Assembly (NCBI RefSeq): GCF_005886105.2
Contig: NZ_PNCO02000001.1
Span: forward strand, 2,043,001 to 2,107,000
DNA: 64,000 nt
Origin: Pseudoalteromonas galatheae
Lineage (GTDB): Bacteria > Pseudomonadota > Gammaproteobacteria > Enterobacterales > Alteromonadaceae
Direction of reading: 5' to 3'
Under the pieces are notes generated by a model. The model made no database searches and was not told the origin of the DNA. It was given only the letters and a program-made list of their open reading frames with translations. Shown here one piece after another: positions 8,924-17,855 of this stretch. Every line of letters starts with the position of its first letter. Positions within the stretch are counted from its first letter, which is position 1. Both the position numbers and the translations under genes were made by a program.

Positions 8924-9829
8924 ATTAATGTGAATATACTCCTCGCGATGATCCCTGCATTTTTATGGGGCACCACGTACGCGGTGACACAATACACCCT
9001 TGCGGACTGGCCGCCTCTTTTACTTGGCGCTATTAGAGCGCTTCCGGCAGGGCTTATTTTGCTTGCAGTTAAGCCGAGTTTGCCAAAAAAAGCAGACTGG
9101 AAAATACTATGCGGCCTTGGGGCGATTAATATCGCGGCCTTTTTTAGCATGATCTTCGTGATGTCGTTAACGCTACCGTCTGCCATATCGAGCGTGGGCA
9201 TGGTGTCTGTGCCGGTATTCGCTATGCTTTACCATTGGTTGGTCAATAAGCAACGCCCAGGATTGGTGCAAGCGTTATGCGGTGCGGCGCTTATTGTGTT
9301 GGCCTGGTTGCTATTTGATCCGAGTTCACTGAGTTTAAACCCTCTTGGTTTAGCGGCAATACTTGCGGCAATAACCTGTATCGTGATCGGCAGCTCAATC
9401 ACTAAGTCTCTTGGTGATCGCATGCACTGGTGGACAGTGTTAACTTGGCAACTCATTATTGGCGGCGTTATTCTCACGCTTTTGTTTGGTATTCACGGTG
9501 TTGTCGCACCAACGAAGTATATTGCGGCCATTAACAATTTTTCGATGACTAATCTCAGCGGCATATTATGGGTTGTGCTCCTTAACACTGCGCTGGGCTA
9601 TAGCTTGTACGTATGGTTACTACAGCGTATGTCTGTGGTGGACTTTACCTTTGGTGGTATTGCAAATCCGATTGCGGGTATTTTGACAGGGCTGGTGCTA
9701 CTGGGCGAGACGTTCACGCCGCTTCAATATAGCTTAATGGTTGGCATGATTGTAATGCCGCTATTACCGCAAATTATCATCACTACCCTACGAAGCCGAG
9801 CTGTGCCTGCTAAGTGTGAGGTAAACTAA
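8915..9829 (+). CDS. EamA/DMT-family exporter
   Basis: 304 residues with ten predicted membrane helices in two EamA repeats (about 5-135 and 145-295). Family features include the opening AMIPAFLWGTTYAVTQ and, late in the second repeat, NPIAGILTGLVLLGE. Members export metabolites, amino acids or toxic compounds across the inner membrane; the substrate is not evident. No Shine-Dalgarno sequence is seen before the ATG at 8915. Possible alternatives are a leaderless message or in-frame starts at 8930 (GTG) and 8948 (ATG). Control by the divergent MarR protein is likely from the paired operators. Confidence 0.82.
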   Translation: MKIINVNILLAMIPAFLWGTTYAVTQYTLADWPPLLLGAIRALPAGLILLAVKPSLPKKADWKILCGLGAINIAAFFSMIFVMSLTLPSAISSVGMVSVPVFAMLYHWLVNKQRPGLVQALCGAALIVLAWLLFDPSSLSLNPLGLAAILAAITCIVIGSSITKSLGDRMHWWTVLTWQLIIGGVILTLLFGIHGVVAPTKYIAAINNFSMTNLSGILWVVLLNTALGYSLYVWLLQRMSVVDFTFGGIANPIAGILTGLVLLGETFTPLQYSLMVGMIVMPLLPQIIITTLRSRAVPAKCEVN

Positions 9830-9878
9830 CCAGTCGAGCGCATAATAATGTATGCGCTCATTCCGTCAAATAGATGAG

Positions 9879-10394
9879 TTAGAGTACTAATCGATAAATA
9901 TACAACGACTCGTCATTTGCTACACCCAAATCATTGACACAGGACTCAACAAACTGACCGCCTATTTTTTCAATGATCCGCTGGCTTGCAATATTTGACT
10001 GTAAACATTGAAACTCCACAGTTGTAATATCGCTTACCTCTCGAAGCTTGGCTATAACCTGCTCAAGCACTTGTCCGATTAAACCGTTGCCTCTTGCTTT
10101 TTCGCCAAGCCAATAGCCGATTTCGGCGGTTTGTGTTTGAGCATCCATATATTTAATCCCAAACACACCACAGAACTCGCGATTAAACTCTATCGCAGAC
10201 CAAACTCCGCCGACTTGGTTGTTTATACGCGTGTCTATGTATCGTTCTGCATCAGCCTCTGTATGTAATGCTGCAACCCATGGCAGTACGTTTTGTAAAC
10301 TTTCACGACTACTTTGTACGCAATCAAATAATGGTTTTGCATGCCTCACTGCAAGGTTTTGTAGTTTGAGATTGTCAGAAATATCTAGTTGCAT
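9879..10394 (-). CDS. GNAT family N-acetyltransferase (RimJ/RimL-like)
   Basis: 171 residues with the GNAT core: strand GVFGIKYMDAQTQTAEIGYWLG (residues ~75-96) followed by the acetyl-CoA pyrophosphate loop EKARGNGLIGQVL and a C-terminal QRIIEKIGGQFVE segment typical of the RimJ/RimL and ribosomal-serine acetyltransferase group. It would transfer an acetyl group from acetyl-CoA to a protein N terminus or a small amine; the substrate is not evident. It is upstream of nothing on its own strand, and follows the NIPSNAP gene by 27 bases. Confidence 0.82.
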   Translation of the reverse strand: MQLDISDNLKLQNLAVRHAKPLFDCVQSSRESLQNVLPWVAALHTEADAERYIDTRINNQVGGVWSAIEFNREFCGVFGIKYMDAQTQTAEIGYWLGEKARGNGLIGQVLEQVIAKLREVSDITTVEFQCLQSNIASQRIIEKIGGQFVESCVNDLGVANDESLYIYRLVL

Positions 10395-10421
10395 AGGATG
10401 TTCAGCTCCATTTACACATCT

Positions 10422-10727
10422 TTATTCAAACACAGGTCTAAAGAAGCTGCGTTCATAGCTGATTATGCAACCAGTATCTTCTGCAAATTTAATTGCAGCC
10501 TGACATTGTGCATCTTGAAACGATCCGATGCGATACGTTTCATAAGCCGCCAAACTTGGAAAAGTGAATAATGCCAAGGCGATATTACTTGCGCCTTCCG
10601 ATGGTAAAAAGTAACCATTATGCTGCCCACCAAAGCGATTGACGAGTGGGATCCACATTTTGGCATATTTCTCAAAGTCAGCGATTTTTGTCGAGTCAAC
10701 AACGTATTTTAAGTAGCAAGTAACCAT
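10422..10727 (-). CDS. NIPSNAP family protein
   Basis: A 101-residue dimeric alpha/beta-barrel type protein. It begins MVTCYLKYVVDSTKIADFEKY and contains the family-typical Trp-Ile-Pro-Leu segment (KMWIPLVNRFGGQHNGYFLP). The ATG at 10727 is chosen because AAGGAAAGG lies five bases upstream; the longer frame from 10763 has no ribosome site. NIPSNAP proteins have no agreed biochemical function. It may share a transcript with the downstream acetyltransferase (27 bp gap). Confidence 0.8.
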   Translation of the reverse strand: MVTCYLKYVVDSTKIADFEKYAKMWIPLVNRFGGQHNGYFLPSEGASNIALALFTFPSLAAYETYRIGSFQDAQCQAAIKFAEDTGCIISYERSFFRPVFE

Positions 10728-10957
10728 ACAACCTTTCCTTTTTGTTAAAAACACCAGTTTCACATTGCTCTACACACCGATAGACAGTGTGCGAGATTAC
10801 TTTAAGCGTTAATAACATGAAGTTAAAGGGATATGGGACTATCTATCTCGATTAAATGCTCAAACTCCCGTATTGAACTCAGCGTAAAGCTACTGACAAT
10901 AACAGACACACTGAGAGCGTATCTTAGCTGCAACTTTTAAAAAAATGATGGAATTCC

Positions 10958-11344
10958 ATGATGATCACCATTGATTCTTTGGTGCTATATGTAAGTGATA
11001 TCAAGCTAAGCGAAGCGTTTTATAGACAGCTATTTCAATCTGAGGCAGCGCAACTTTCTCCAACTTTTGTTTCTATTAAGTGTGCGCACAACGTCTCCAT
11101 TGCACTTAAACAAAACACAGCCCTTACACCGCCAAGTTGCATTACCGGGGGCGGTTCTGAAATCTCTATTATGCAACCAAGCCAAGAGGCGTTTTTGGCT
11201 TTATACGATACATGGAAATTACTAGATATTGAGTTTGCTCAGGTCCCGCAAGCCGAGGTATATGGCGCTAGTTTTGTCGTATTAGACCCTGATAGACATC
11301 GTATTCGCGTGTTTACTAATGATAAGGTATGGAGCTATTTCTAG
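10958..11344 (+). CDS. VOC family protein (glyoxalase/bleomycin-resistance fold)
   Basis: 128 residues forming two beta-alpha-beta-beta-beta units. It opens with IDSLVLYVSDIKLSEAFYRQL and closes with ASFVVLDPDRHRIRVF, both standard VOC motifs. The metal-ligand pattern is poor, so it could be a binding or resistance protein rather than a metalloenzyme. GGA five bases before the ATG supports the start. The ligand is unknown. It lies between divergent and convergent neighbours with no operon. Confidence 0.8.
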   Translation: MMITIDSLVLYVSDIKLSEAFYRQLFQSEAAQLSPTFVSIKCAHNVSIALKQNTALTPPSCITGGGSEISIMQPSQEAFLALYDTWKLLDIEFAQVPQAEVYGASFVVLDPDRHRIRVFTNDKVWSYF

Positions 11345-11384
11345 CTCTATACCTTTCTTCTTCCATCACACATGGAATTCAAAT

Positions 11385-13796
11385 TTATAGTTTGTAATGC
11401 AGACTCAAACTAATATTTCTTGGCTCACCATATGCTAGCTGCGAGTAGAAGCCGATCTGACTGTAATATTCTTTATCAAAGGCATTATCAACGTTTAATT
11501 GTACTGATAGCGCCTCATTATGTTGGTATCTAGCCATTAAATTGATAAGTGAATAGGAAGGCTGTTCAACTCGTACATTACCTAATGGTGATTTTATGTC
11601 AGTGTAGTTTTCACCTTCCCAAGAGATACCTGCACCCAATGTAAATTGGTTATATTCAAAGGTATTGAATAGCCTAAATATTTTTCGAGGAAATCGGGTA
11701 TTAACCGTATTTGATGTGCCGCTACTATCTTCAGCGGTTGCTTCGAATGCGGTATAATTGGCATTGATCTTCCAGCCATCCATGATCTGACCAACCACTT
11801 CGAGCTCGTAGCCGTCACTTTCAACGCCATCCGCTTCCTTGTATGCAGCTAACTTATCAGGACGTGGAACAAAATCAGGGTCAACAACCGCTAAATTCTC
11901 TTGTTGTGTTTGAAAGTAAGTTATATTGGTATGTAACGCATCATTGAAATAAGTGCTTTTTAAACCAATTTCATAATTGATCCCAGTGAGAGGATCTAAG
12001 TAATTGTCATCAGCGTCAACCGCATTCTGCGGCTTAAAAATTTCAGTATAACTTGTATAAATTGTATGACTGTCAGTTAAGCTATATAGCAGCCCCGCAT
12101 AGGGAATAAATACGTCATCGTCGCCATAGTCTTGGTCTTTACCGTAGGAGACCCCCTGCCTATTCCAACTCGCTAACCGTGCACCAACAATTGCCTTAAA
12201 CTTATCGCTCAAATGTATCCGTGTCGCAGCAAAGTAACCTGTTTGCTCCGTAGTGTAATCTTGGCTGGTGTATTTTTGGCCCCAATCTGGCTGGTCAAAT
12301 TCTCCGTTCCACTCAAAAAAGTTCATGACCGGTTTGGCAGTTTTACTACCACCGCCTTCAAAGCCATAATATACAAAGTCTTGATCGCTCTTAGCAGCCC
12401 CAAGTACAAATTCATGTTCACGGTCAAACAAAGAGTACATGCCTTGTAACCTGACACCAAAGTCAACCTGCTCTCTTTCATTTTCTAGCCGCGATGCAGA
12501 AGCAGTCATCCCGCTTCCCGTCACAGGATGAGGAAGCCCGGATACCCACAGTAAATACATATCCGCAGTGCTGACATTTTTATTCGCATGGGCAACCAAC
12601 TCCCATCCATTACTAAAGCTGTGATGTAGGTTTGCAAAAAATGTTTTGTGTGTACTGGCCCAACTACTCCATTTTGCGGCCACTGAAGCTGAACGATCAA
12701 AGTCTGTACGGCTGAGATCAGAGTGGAATATTGGCAGCCCACCCCATTGAGAGCCTTTGGGTTCATTGTCTTGAATGCTATACCCTAATCGCAGTAAGGT
12801 TGCATTCGACAAATCTGCATCAACGGTGGCATAAAAGACCTGTTTACTCTTTTTTTCATAGTCAACAAAAGAGTCTCCCTCTTGTAGCACCATAACTGTT
12901 CGACCACGAATAGAACCACTCTCGTTTAGCCCTGTCCCCAAGTCCAAACTCGCATAATAATTGTTCCATCGACCTAAGCGCGCAATAACCTTGCCACTGA
13001 GCTCACTCGAATTTGCGTGTTTACGAACTAAGTTAATTGATGCAGACGGATCTCCTGCGCCAGTCAACAATCCAGTTGCTCCTCGCACGATTTCAATGCG
13101 TTCATAGAGTGCCGTGTCGGTGAGTGACTCCCCAGCACTCTGTGCACCATTCCACTGTACTGGCACGCCATCGATTTGATAGTTGTCAACATTGAAACCT
13201 CGAGACGAAAACGCATTCCTTGAGCTATCATAGGCTTTGGCCGAAATGCCAGAAGCGTTGTTAATCACATCGGTTAGAGAAGTTAATGCCTGATCTTCAA
13301 TGCTCTGACGAGTAATTATGTTCACGGTTTGTGGGGTTTCTTGCAATGTCAGACCCAAACCTGTTGCCGTATCAATTGGTTCATTAACAACATAACTGCC
13401 CATCACCGCAATACGTTCAATTTCCTTTTGGGGTGTTAGAGAAGTGTCTAGTTTATGGATTAAGAGGCGGTTTTCGCCAACTTTGGTTGCAACAAGCCCG
13501 CTTCCTTTTAATAGAATTTCGAGTGCCTTTTCTGTCGTATAGTCACCCTTCACTCGTATTGTTCTTTGCTCTGCTAGCGTGACGCCAACAGCTGTGATTT
13601 GCTGTTGCGTTGCAGCAGACAGTTCAGCTATTGCTGTAGAGAGCGGTTGAGGATCTATATTTAGTTGGTATTTGGTATCACTGGCATAAACATTCGCAGT
13701 TGCCAATATAAGTCCTGCGCTAGAAATAAATAAGCTCCGTCTACATATTCTCATCGCACGCTTAAACTTATTTAATCTAAAAGTGTTGCTTTTCAT
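11385..13796 (-). CDS. TonB-dependent siderophore receptor with N-terminal STN signalling domain
   Basis: About 803 residues. A signal peptide (to about residue 40) is followed by an STN domain (~45-115: YQLNIDPQPLSTAIAEL, then GDYTTEKALEILLKG), a plug domain (~140-265, opening with ETPQTVNIITRQSI and including SRGFNVDNYQIDGVP) and a 22-strand barrel ending ISLSLHYKL. It resembles FpvA/FhuE-type receptors for ferric siderophores. The STN domain normally contacts a FecR anti-sigma factor; an ECF sigma gene lies upstream but no fecR is present. The second ATG (13796) is chosen because GAGG is six bases before it and abuts the first. Confidence 0.9.
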   Translation of the reverse strand: MKSNTFRLNKFKRAMRICRRSLFISSAGLILATANVYASDTKYQLNIDPQPLSTAIAELSAATQQQITAVGVTLAEQRTIRVKGDYTTEKALEILLKGSGLVATKVGENRLLIHKLDTSLTPQKEIERIAVMGSYVVNEPIDTATGLGLTLQETPQTVNIITRQSIEDQALTSLTDVINNASGISAKAYDSSRNAFSSRGFNVDNYQIDGVPVQWNGAQSAGESLTDTALYERIEIVRGATGLLTGAGDPSASINLVRKHANSSELSGKVIARLGRWNNYYASLDLGTGLNESGSIRGRTVMVLQEGDSFVDYEKKSKQVFYATVDADLSNATLLRLGYSIQDNEPKGSQWGGLPIFHSDLSRTDFDRSASVAAKWSSWASTHKTFFANLHHSFSNGWELVAHANKNVSTADMYLLWVSGLPHPVTGSGMTASASRLENEREQVDFGVRLQGMYSLFDREHEFVLGAAKSDQDFVYYGFEGGGSKTAKPVMNFFEWNGEFDQPDWGQKYTSQDYTTEQTGYFAATRIHLSDKFKAIVGARLASWNRQGVSYGKDQDYGDDDVFIPYAGLLYSLTDSHTIYTSYTEIFKPQNAVDADDNYLDPLTGINYEIGLKSTYFNDALHTNITYFQTQQENLAVVDPDFVPRPDKLAAYKEADGVESDGYELEVVGQIMDGWKINANYTAFEATAEDSSGTSNTVNTRFPRKIFRLFNTFEYNQFTLGAGISWEGENYTDIKSPLGNVRVEQPSYSLINLMARYQHNEALSVQLNVDNAFDKEYYSQIGFYSQLAYGEPRNISLSLHYKL

Positions 13797-13976
13797 GGTC
13801 ATCCTCTATTTTCATGTACCAATTTTTGTATTTCACCACTATGACGTCTACGAGTTAGCAAACCCGTAAAAATTTCTCAAACTCTGTTTTAGTGCAGCGG
13901 TATATCTCAAGATAAGTCGTAGCTAAAAGGTAACCGTAATATTTGTAAATACGAGTAGCGAAGGCATAGTCTGAAC

Positions 13977-14474
13977 TTACTGGGATAGAACCTCTTTACA
14001 AAATTTTATTGCTACGGTGAGACGCTTTTCCACACTTGAAAGACTAATTGCTAGCTGTGCAGCAATATCTCGTTGCTTGATACCATTGATGGTGTACATG
14101 AAGAATATTTGTCGAGTTAACAGAGGCAGTTCATCTAACGCGATACGTAAACAACGAAGGTCACATGAGTCGATGTAGGATTTTGAAATATCGGGTATTT
14201 GGCTATCGACATACACCTTCATATACAGGCTTTCGCTCTGAGTTCTAACCTGCTTACTGCGGATATAATTAATGACCTCATTGTGAGCTGAGCGATACAA
14301 ATATGCTGTTGGGTTTTCCACTGTACGCTTTACTTTTTTCAATAACAGCTTTTCAGCAATTATCTGCAGAATGTCTGATGCGGTGTCTGAGCAGCCAAGT
14401 TTTCTTGTCAAAAACCGCTTTAGCGCACATTCATTGGAGGAGAGTGACTGTAATATTTCTTGTGAATACATCAT
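13977..14474 (-). CDS. ECF sigma factor, FecI-like
   Basis: 165 residues with region 2 (ILQIIAEKLLL, NPTAYLYRSAHNEVINYIRSK) and region 4 (ALDELPLLTRQIFFMYTINGIKQRDIAAQLAISLSSVEKRL), the layout of iron-starvation FecI sigma factors. It is 174 bp upstream of, and co-oriented with, the STN-containing receptor, which it probably transcribes. A good Fur box lies 34 bases before the start. No FecR-type anti-sigma gene is adjacent, which is unusual for an STN receptor. ATG 14474 and 14471 are both possible; no ribosome site separates them. Confidence 0.85.
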   Translation of the reverse strand: MMYSQEILQSLSSNECALKRFLTRKLGCSDTASDILQIIAEKLLLKKVKRTVENPTAYLYRSAHNEVINYIRSKQVRTQSESLYMKVYVDSQIPDISKSYIDSCDLRCLRIALDELPLLTRQIFFMYTINGIKQRDIAAQLAISLSSVEKRLTVAIKFCKEVLSQ

Positions 14475-14507
14475 TTATAAGTCAACGAGCAAGTCCTTGC
14501 GAAAATC

Positions 14508-14526
14508 GAGAATGATAATAATTACC
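14508..14526. promoter_or_regulatory. Probable Fur box
   Basis: GAGAATGATAATAATTACC matches the 19-base Fur consensus at 16 positions. It lies upstream of the ECF sigma gene and would link its expression to iron starvation. Confidence 0.7.
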
Positions 14527-14692
14527 ATTTAACGAGATTGCAATACTTATGAGATGTAAAGTTCCTAACTGAGGGGCAGTTCCTTATAAACTGGGTCCAT
14601 GACAAGACAAATAGCCAATACACTGATGTGAAAGTAATTTATTAGTTTATATAAAAACGCTTTTCTCAGACGTCCAGCAATTAGAGTTTGTT

Positions 14693-14902
14693 ATACCAGT
14701 TGTATTAAGTAAATGATCTATCTTGAAGCGGGGAAATAGCTTTAGTAGCACCGCTCTCGCGTCCTGCTACCGCTAAGGTACCTATATCCATATAGGCAAG
14801 GCAAAAATTTTGCTATTTAGTTGTTCTAAATGAGAAATTTTTAACGAAGCTAATATGCTATTTCACCCTTCAAATTGATTAGAGAATTAATTCAATTGGT
14901 AT
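14693..14902. mobile_element. MITE-like repeat element with terminal inverted repeats
   Basis: About 210 bases bounded by ATACCAGTTGTATTAA on the left and the reverse complement ATACCAATTGAATTAA on the right, with the inverted similarity continuing inwards. There is no reading frame. The ATACCAATTG ends are those of a dispersed non-coding repeat I associate with Pseudoalteromonas and Shewanella genomes (recollection, not a search). It fills most of the 494 bp space between the sigma factor and kinase genes. Confidence 0.65.
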
Positions 14903-14968
14903 TATATCAAGGTAAAAGACGAAGCTGGCAATTTTCATGTTTGAATGTTAAATAACCTTTACTTGAGC

Positions 14969-16582
14969 TCAGAGCATGACAGGCAGTGTAATAGTGAAGC
15001 AGCTTCCGACACCAACCTCACTTTTCACCAAAAGCTCGCCGCCATGCTCTTTAATTATGTCATAACTTATTGAAAGGCCTAAGCCTGTCCCCTTACCAAT
15101 AGACTTAGTCGTAAAAAATGGGTCAAATATCTTGTTTTTTATTTCTTCGGGGATCCCTATTCCATCATCTTGTATTTGGATCAATATACACTCATGATCT
15201 AGCCTAGTCGATACTCTGATCTCTCCCTCACTTTCCAGTGCCTGAGCCGCATTGATCAGTAAATTCGTGAACACTTGAATTAGTTTCCCTTGATTACCAA
15301 GCACTTGAGGGATTTCATTCAACTGTGTGATCACTTTTGCATGATATTTAATTTTACTCTCCACCAGATTTAACGTTGTCTTTATACAGGCATTAATATC
15401 GCAAGGTTGCAACTGAACGGTATCTGTCCTTGAAAACTGTTTGAGGTCATTCACAATAGCAGAAACTCTCTGTACCCCCGTCATCGATTCATCAATAAGC
15501 TCGTTACAATCACGGTTAATAAAAGTAAAATCTTTATCTTGAACGAACTGATTGAACGCTGTGAGTGTATCAGGTTCAAGTCCGAGCTGAATCGCACGTT
15601 TTGCAAGCTCTGCGTAATCACTCTGATAATGACGCATCACGTCGAGGTTGCTCGTGACAAATCCTAGGGGATTATTTATTTCATGGGCTACTCCAGCCGC
15701 CAACTGACCTACTGAGGCCATTTTTTCTGAGTGTACGAGCTGCTGTTGAGCTGCTTCAAGTTCTTTATTGGTTGCCTCAAGTTGATGATTTCGTTGATTT
15801 AGCTTTTCTGTTCTTTGTGCTACCAGTTCTTCTAAGTTTCTATTTAGCTCAACCAAATCATGTTGATATCGTTCTCGACGCTCATGTTCCTCAGCTAAAG
15901 TTTGTGATAACTCATCAAAGGCCAAAGACAGCTCTTGTAACTCATCTTTGCTCTGTATTGGTTTCCATTTGAAATCAAATACGCCATTTTTGACATTACT
16001 AGCAATAAATTTTGCTTGGCTTTTCAATATATACAGATTGGTTGTTAAATATATACCGAGAAAATAAGAGAAAATAGCAACTAACGCCATTTCAAACAGC
16101 GCGATGGAAACCGTCCAGCGTTTTACCTCTGACATAGCTCGATTTATGGTGCCAATATCTATGCCTATTTGAATGGTACCAAACAGTGTCCCACCCTCAA
16201 CAATATCAGCATGAATATCAAAAATACCGTCGGTAACTGTTTCAACTAACGTATCACCTTCAAATGTACGTTCTTTTAAGCGCTCGTTACCTGCAAAAGA
16301 AAGAGTTTGGTTTTCACCATCGATGACTTTCACATAGAGAATATCAGGGTTACTTAATAGTTCATTGGTAAAGGCATCTAGAGTCGCTAAATCGTATGAC
16401 AACACCGCATTCTTTGTCGCGCTCGCAAACAAACTAGCGGTCGTTGTTGCGCGTTTATTCATGGCGTCATTTGCAGACTCCATCATAAAATCAATCACCA
16501 CAAATATGAGTGCACTCAGCAACACCGCTTCAATAATGGCAGTGCCAATCATAGTTTTAAGTCTTAACGATACTTTTTTCAT
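14969..16582 (-). CDS. Membrane sensor histidine kinase
   Basis: 537 residues. Two membrane helices (~12-34 and ~155-178) enclose a periplasmic sensor domain of about 120 residues. A HAMP-like linker and a long coiled coil (~215-290, with [19 protein letters not shown]) lead to a dimerisation domain with phospho-acceptor His300 in [11 protein letters not shown]. The ATPase has N box [11 protein letters not shown]1 [10 protein letters not shown] box DPFFTTK and G2 GTGLGLSI. It lacks a receiver domain. It starts 31 bases after the upstream PhnD-type gene on the same strand, so the binding protein may be its ligand-sensing partner. No response regulator gene is adjacent. Confidence 0.9.
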   Translation of the reverse strand: MKKVSLRLKTMIGTAIIEAVLLSALIFVVIDFMMESANDAMNKRATTTASLFASATKNAVLSYDLATLDAFTNELLSNPDILYVKVIDGENQTLSFAGNERLKERTFEGDTLVETVTDGIFDIHADIVEGGTLFGTIQIGIDIGTINRAMSEVKRWTVSIALFEMALVAIFSYFLGIYLTTNLYILKSQAKFIASNVKNGVFDFKWKPIQSKDELQELSLAFDELSQTLAEEHERRERYQHDLVELNRNLEELVAQRTEKLNQRNHQLEATNKELEAAQQQLVHSEKMASVGQLAAGVAHEINNPLGFVTSNLDVMRHYQSDYAELAKRAIQLGLEPDTLTAFNQFVQDKDFTFINRDCNELIDESMTGVQRVSAIVNDLKQFSRTDTVQLQPCDINACIKTTLNLVESKIKYHAKVITQLNEIPQVLGNQGKLIQVFTNLLINAAQALESEGEIRVSTRLDHECILIQIQDDGIGIPEEIKNKIFDPFFTTKSIGKGTGLGLSISYDIIKEHGGELLVKSEVGVGSCFTITLPVML

Positions 16583-16613
16583 TCAGTCGTGGCGCTTCTT
16601 AATAATCGGTGTA

Positions 16614-17417
16614 CTATTTACCAACCAAGGCTTCTAATTCTAATGCTTTTATGTCTTGCCAATCCTCATTCGACGCCGCCATAATGCCTTTGAAATTAAC
16701 AGCTTCGAGTAGCCGAATTCCTTCTCCAGTCAGTTCAAGAGAGAGCAACGCGTCAACTAATCTTTGCCTTGCGTCTTCTGGCATTACTTTTTTTACGGCG
16801 AATGCATGTGGTGTGTAACCCCTCGTCGTCCAAAGAATGTCGAGTTGCGATTTAATTTTAGGGTCGGCATTGTTGAAAGTGCGCATTACACCGCCCCCTG
16901 CCTTGGCAAATCCTCTCGACACATTAAGATAAACGGAATCATGGGATGAAACATATTTTGGCGTAAACTCAATGCCTTGTTTCATCAGCTCCCCACGGGG
17001 CAAAATGCTTGCAGCAAATGCAGCGGGAGCCGGAAAAGCAAGCGTTTCTCCTTGCAACTGTGACAAGTCAGTAATACCCGCTCCCTTTTTAACCACGATG
17101 ATCCCTTTGATCATTTTATCTCTTTGCTTAGCGATAGCTTGATAACCTGCCCGCTCATTAAACACTACAAAGTGGTAGGGGTTCATGTATGCCACATCAT
17201 ATTCTTGTTGTAGCACTCGGGCTTCAAAGGTGGGTATATCTTTAGCGGTTTTAAAAGTGTAGTGATCTCCAGTTTTATCATTGAGATAATCGAGAATAGG
17301 CTGCCAATTCTTGGCTAACTTATTTGCAGACTGCTGGGGGACAAAGGCAAATGTATAATCAGCGCTAAAGCACGAAAATGAGAATAACCATATAATAATG
17401 AGTAGAGCTTTTATCAT
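16614..17417 (-). CDS. PhnD-like phosphate/phosphonate-type periplasmic binding protein
   Basis: 267 residues with a signal peptide (LLIIIWLFSFSCFSA). The PhnD family is shown by YTFAFVPQQSANKLAKNWQP, the NPYHFVVFNERAGYQAIA segment and the GETLAFPAPAAFAAS ligand loop. Such proteins usually feed an ABC transporter, but no permease or ATPase gene is present. It is instead in a two-gene unit with a histidine kinase, so it more likely serves as a sensor subunit. That role is inference; the ligand is unknown, and some PhnD relatives bind other small anions. Confidence 0.83.
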   Translation of the reverse strand: MIKALLIIIWLFSFSCFSADYTFAFVPQQSANKLAKNWQPILDYLNDKTGDHYTFKTAKDIPTFEARVLQQEYDVAYMNPYHFVVFNERAGYQAIAKQRDKMIKGIIVVKKGAGITDLSQLQGETLAFPAPAAFAASILPRGELMKQGIEFTPKYVSSHDSVYLNVSRGFAKAGGGVMRTFNNADPKIKSQLDILWTTRGYTPHAFAVKKVMPEDARQRLVDALLSLELTGEGIRLLEAVNFKGIMAASNEDWQDIKALELEALVGK

Positions 17418-17603
17418 TGCCTCGCCACCTAAACGATAAACACTGTTTGAATAAAGACTTAAGCCTAAAGGAAGTATAGAACATATTAAAAAAACAGTTT
17501 GTATTTCAATATCGACAAAGAAACAAGTAATTTACAACACTCAACAATTATGCAACGTTAGAGAGGTACCCAATTCAGGGTTACAAGAGTTAAGGAAGAT
17601 AAA

Positions 17604-17810
17604 ATGAAACTATCAATAAAAAAAACAGCATTAAAATCACTAACGTCAAATAAGCAACTTGCACCAAATATGACACCAAACATCGCTGGAGGTGCTGTTG
17701 GACCAGATAGCAGTTACGCACCGACAGAACAAAATGATTGTTTGCCGACAGATACTTTCGCATCCTCTCCGGGTCCCGGACAGCCTTGTAACATTACTGG
17801 GATTTGCTAA
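17604..17810 (+). CDS. Candidate Gly-Gly-leader precursor peptide 1
   Basis: 68 residues with a perfect AAGGA seven bases before the ATG. Residues 1-30 are a basic leader (MKLSIKKTAL... TPNIAGG) ending in Gly29-Gly30. The rest is a 38-residue acidic, Pro/Gly/Thr-rich core with three cysteines (46, 62, 68, the last at the C terminus). The leader aligns without gaps to that of the peptide at 63576-63725 (13 of 30 identical, Gly-Gly at the same position), while the cores are unrelated. This is the layout of bacteriocin or RiPP precursors cleaved by C39-peptidase exporters. No peptidase, transporter or modifying enzyme is adjacent. A hairpin terminator follows. Function is inference. Confidence 0.65.
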   Translation: MKLSIKKTALKSLTSNKQLAPNMTPNIAGGAVGPDSSYAPTEQNDCLPTDTFASSPGPGQPCNITGIC

Positions 17811-17822
17811 TATCCTTTAAGC

Positions 17823-17855
17823 AGTAGCAACTGACTAGGTTGCTACTTTGTTATT
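17823..17855. terminator. Intrinsic terminator shared by converging genes
   Basis: Stem AGTAGCAAC / GTTGCTACT with a seven-base loop, then TTGTTATTT on the plus strand. It ends the small peptide gene and overlaps the stop codon of the converging LysR gene. Confidence 0.75.
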
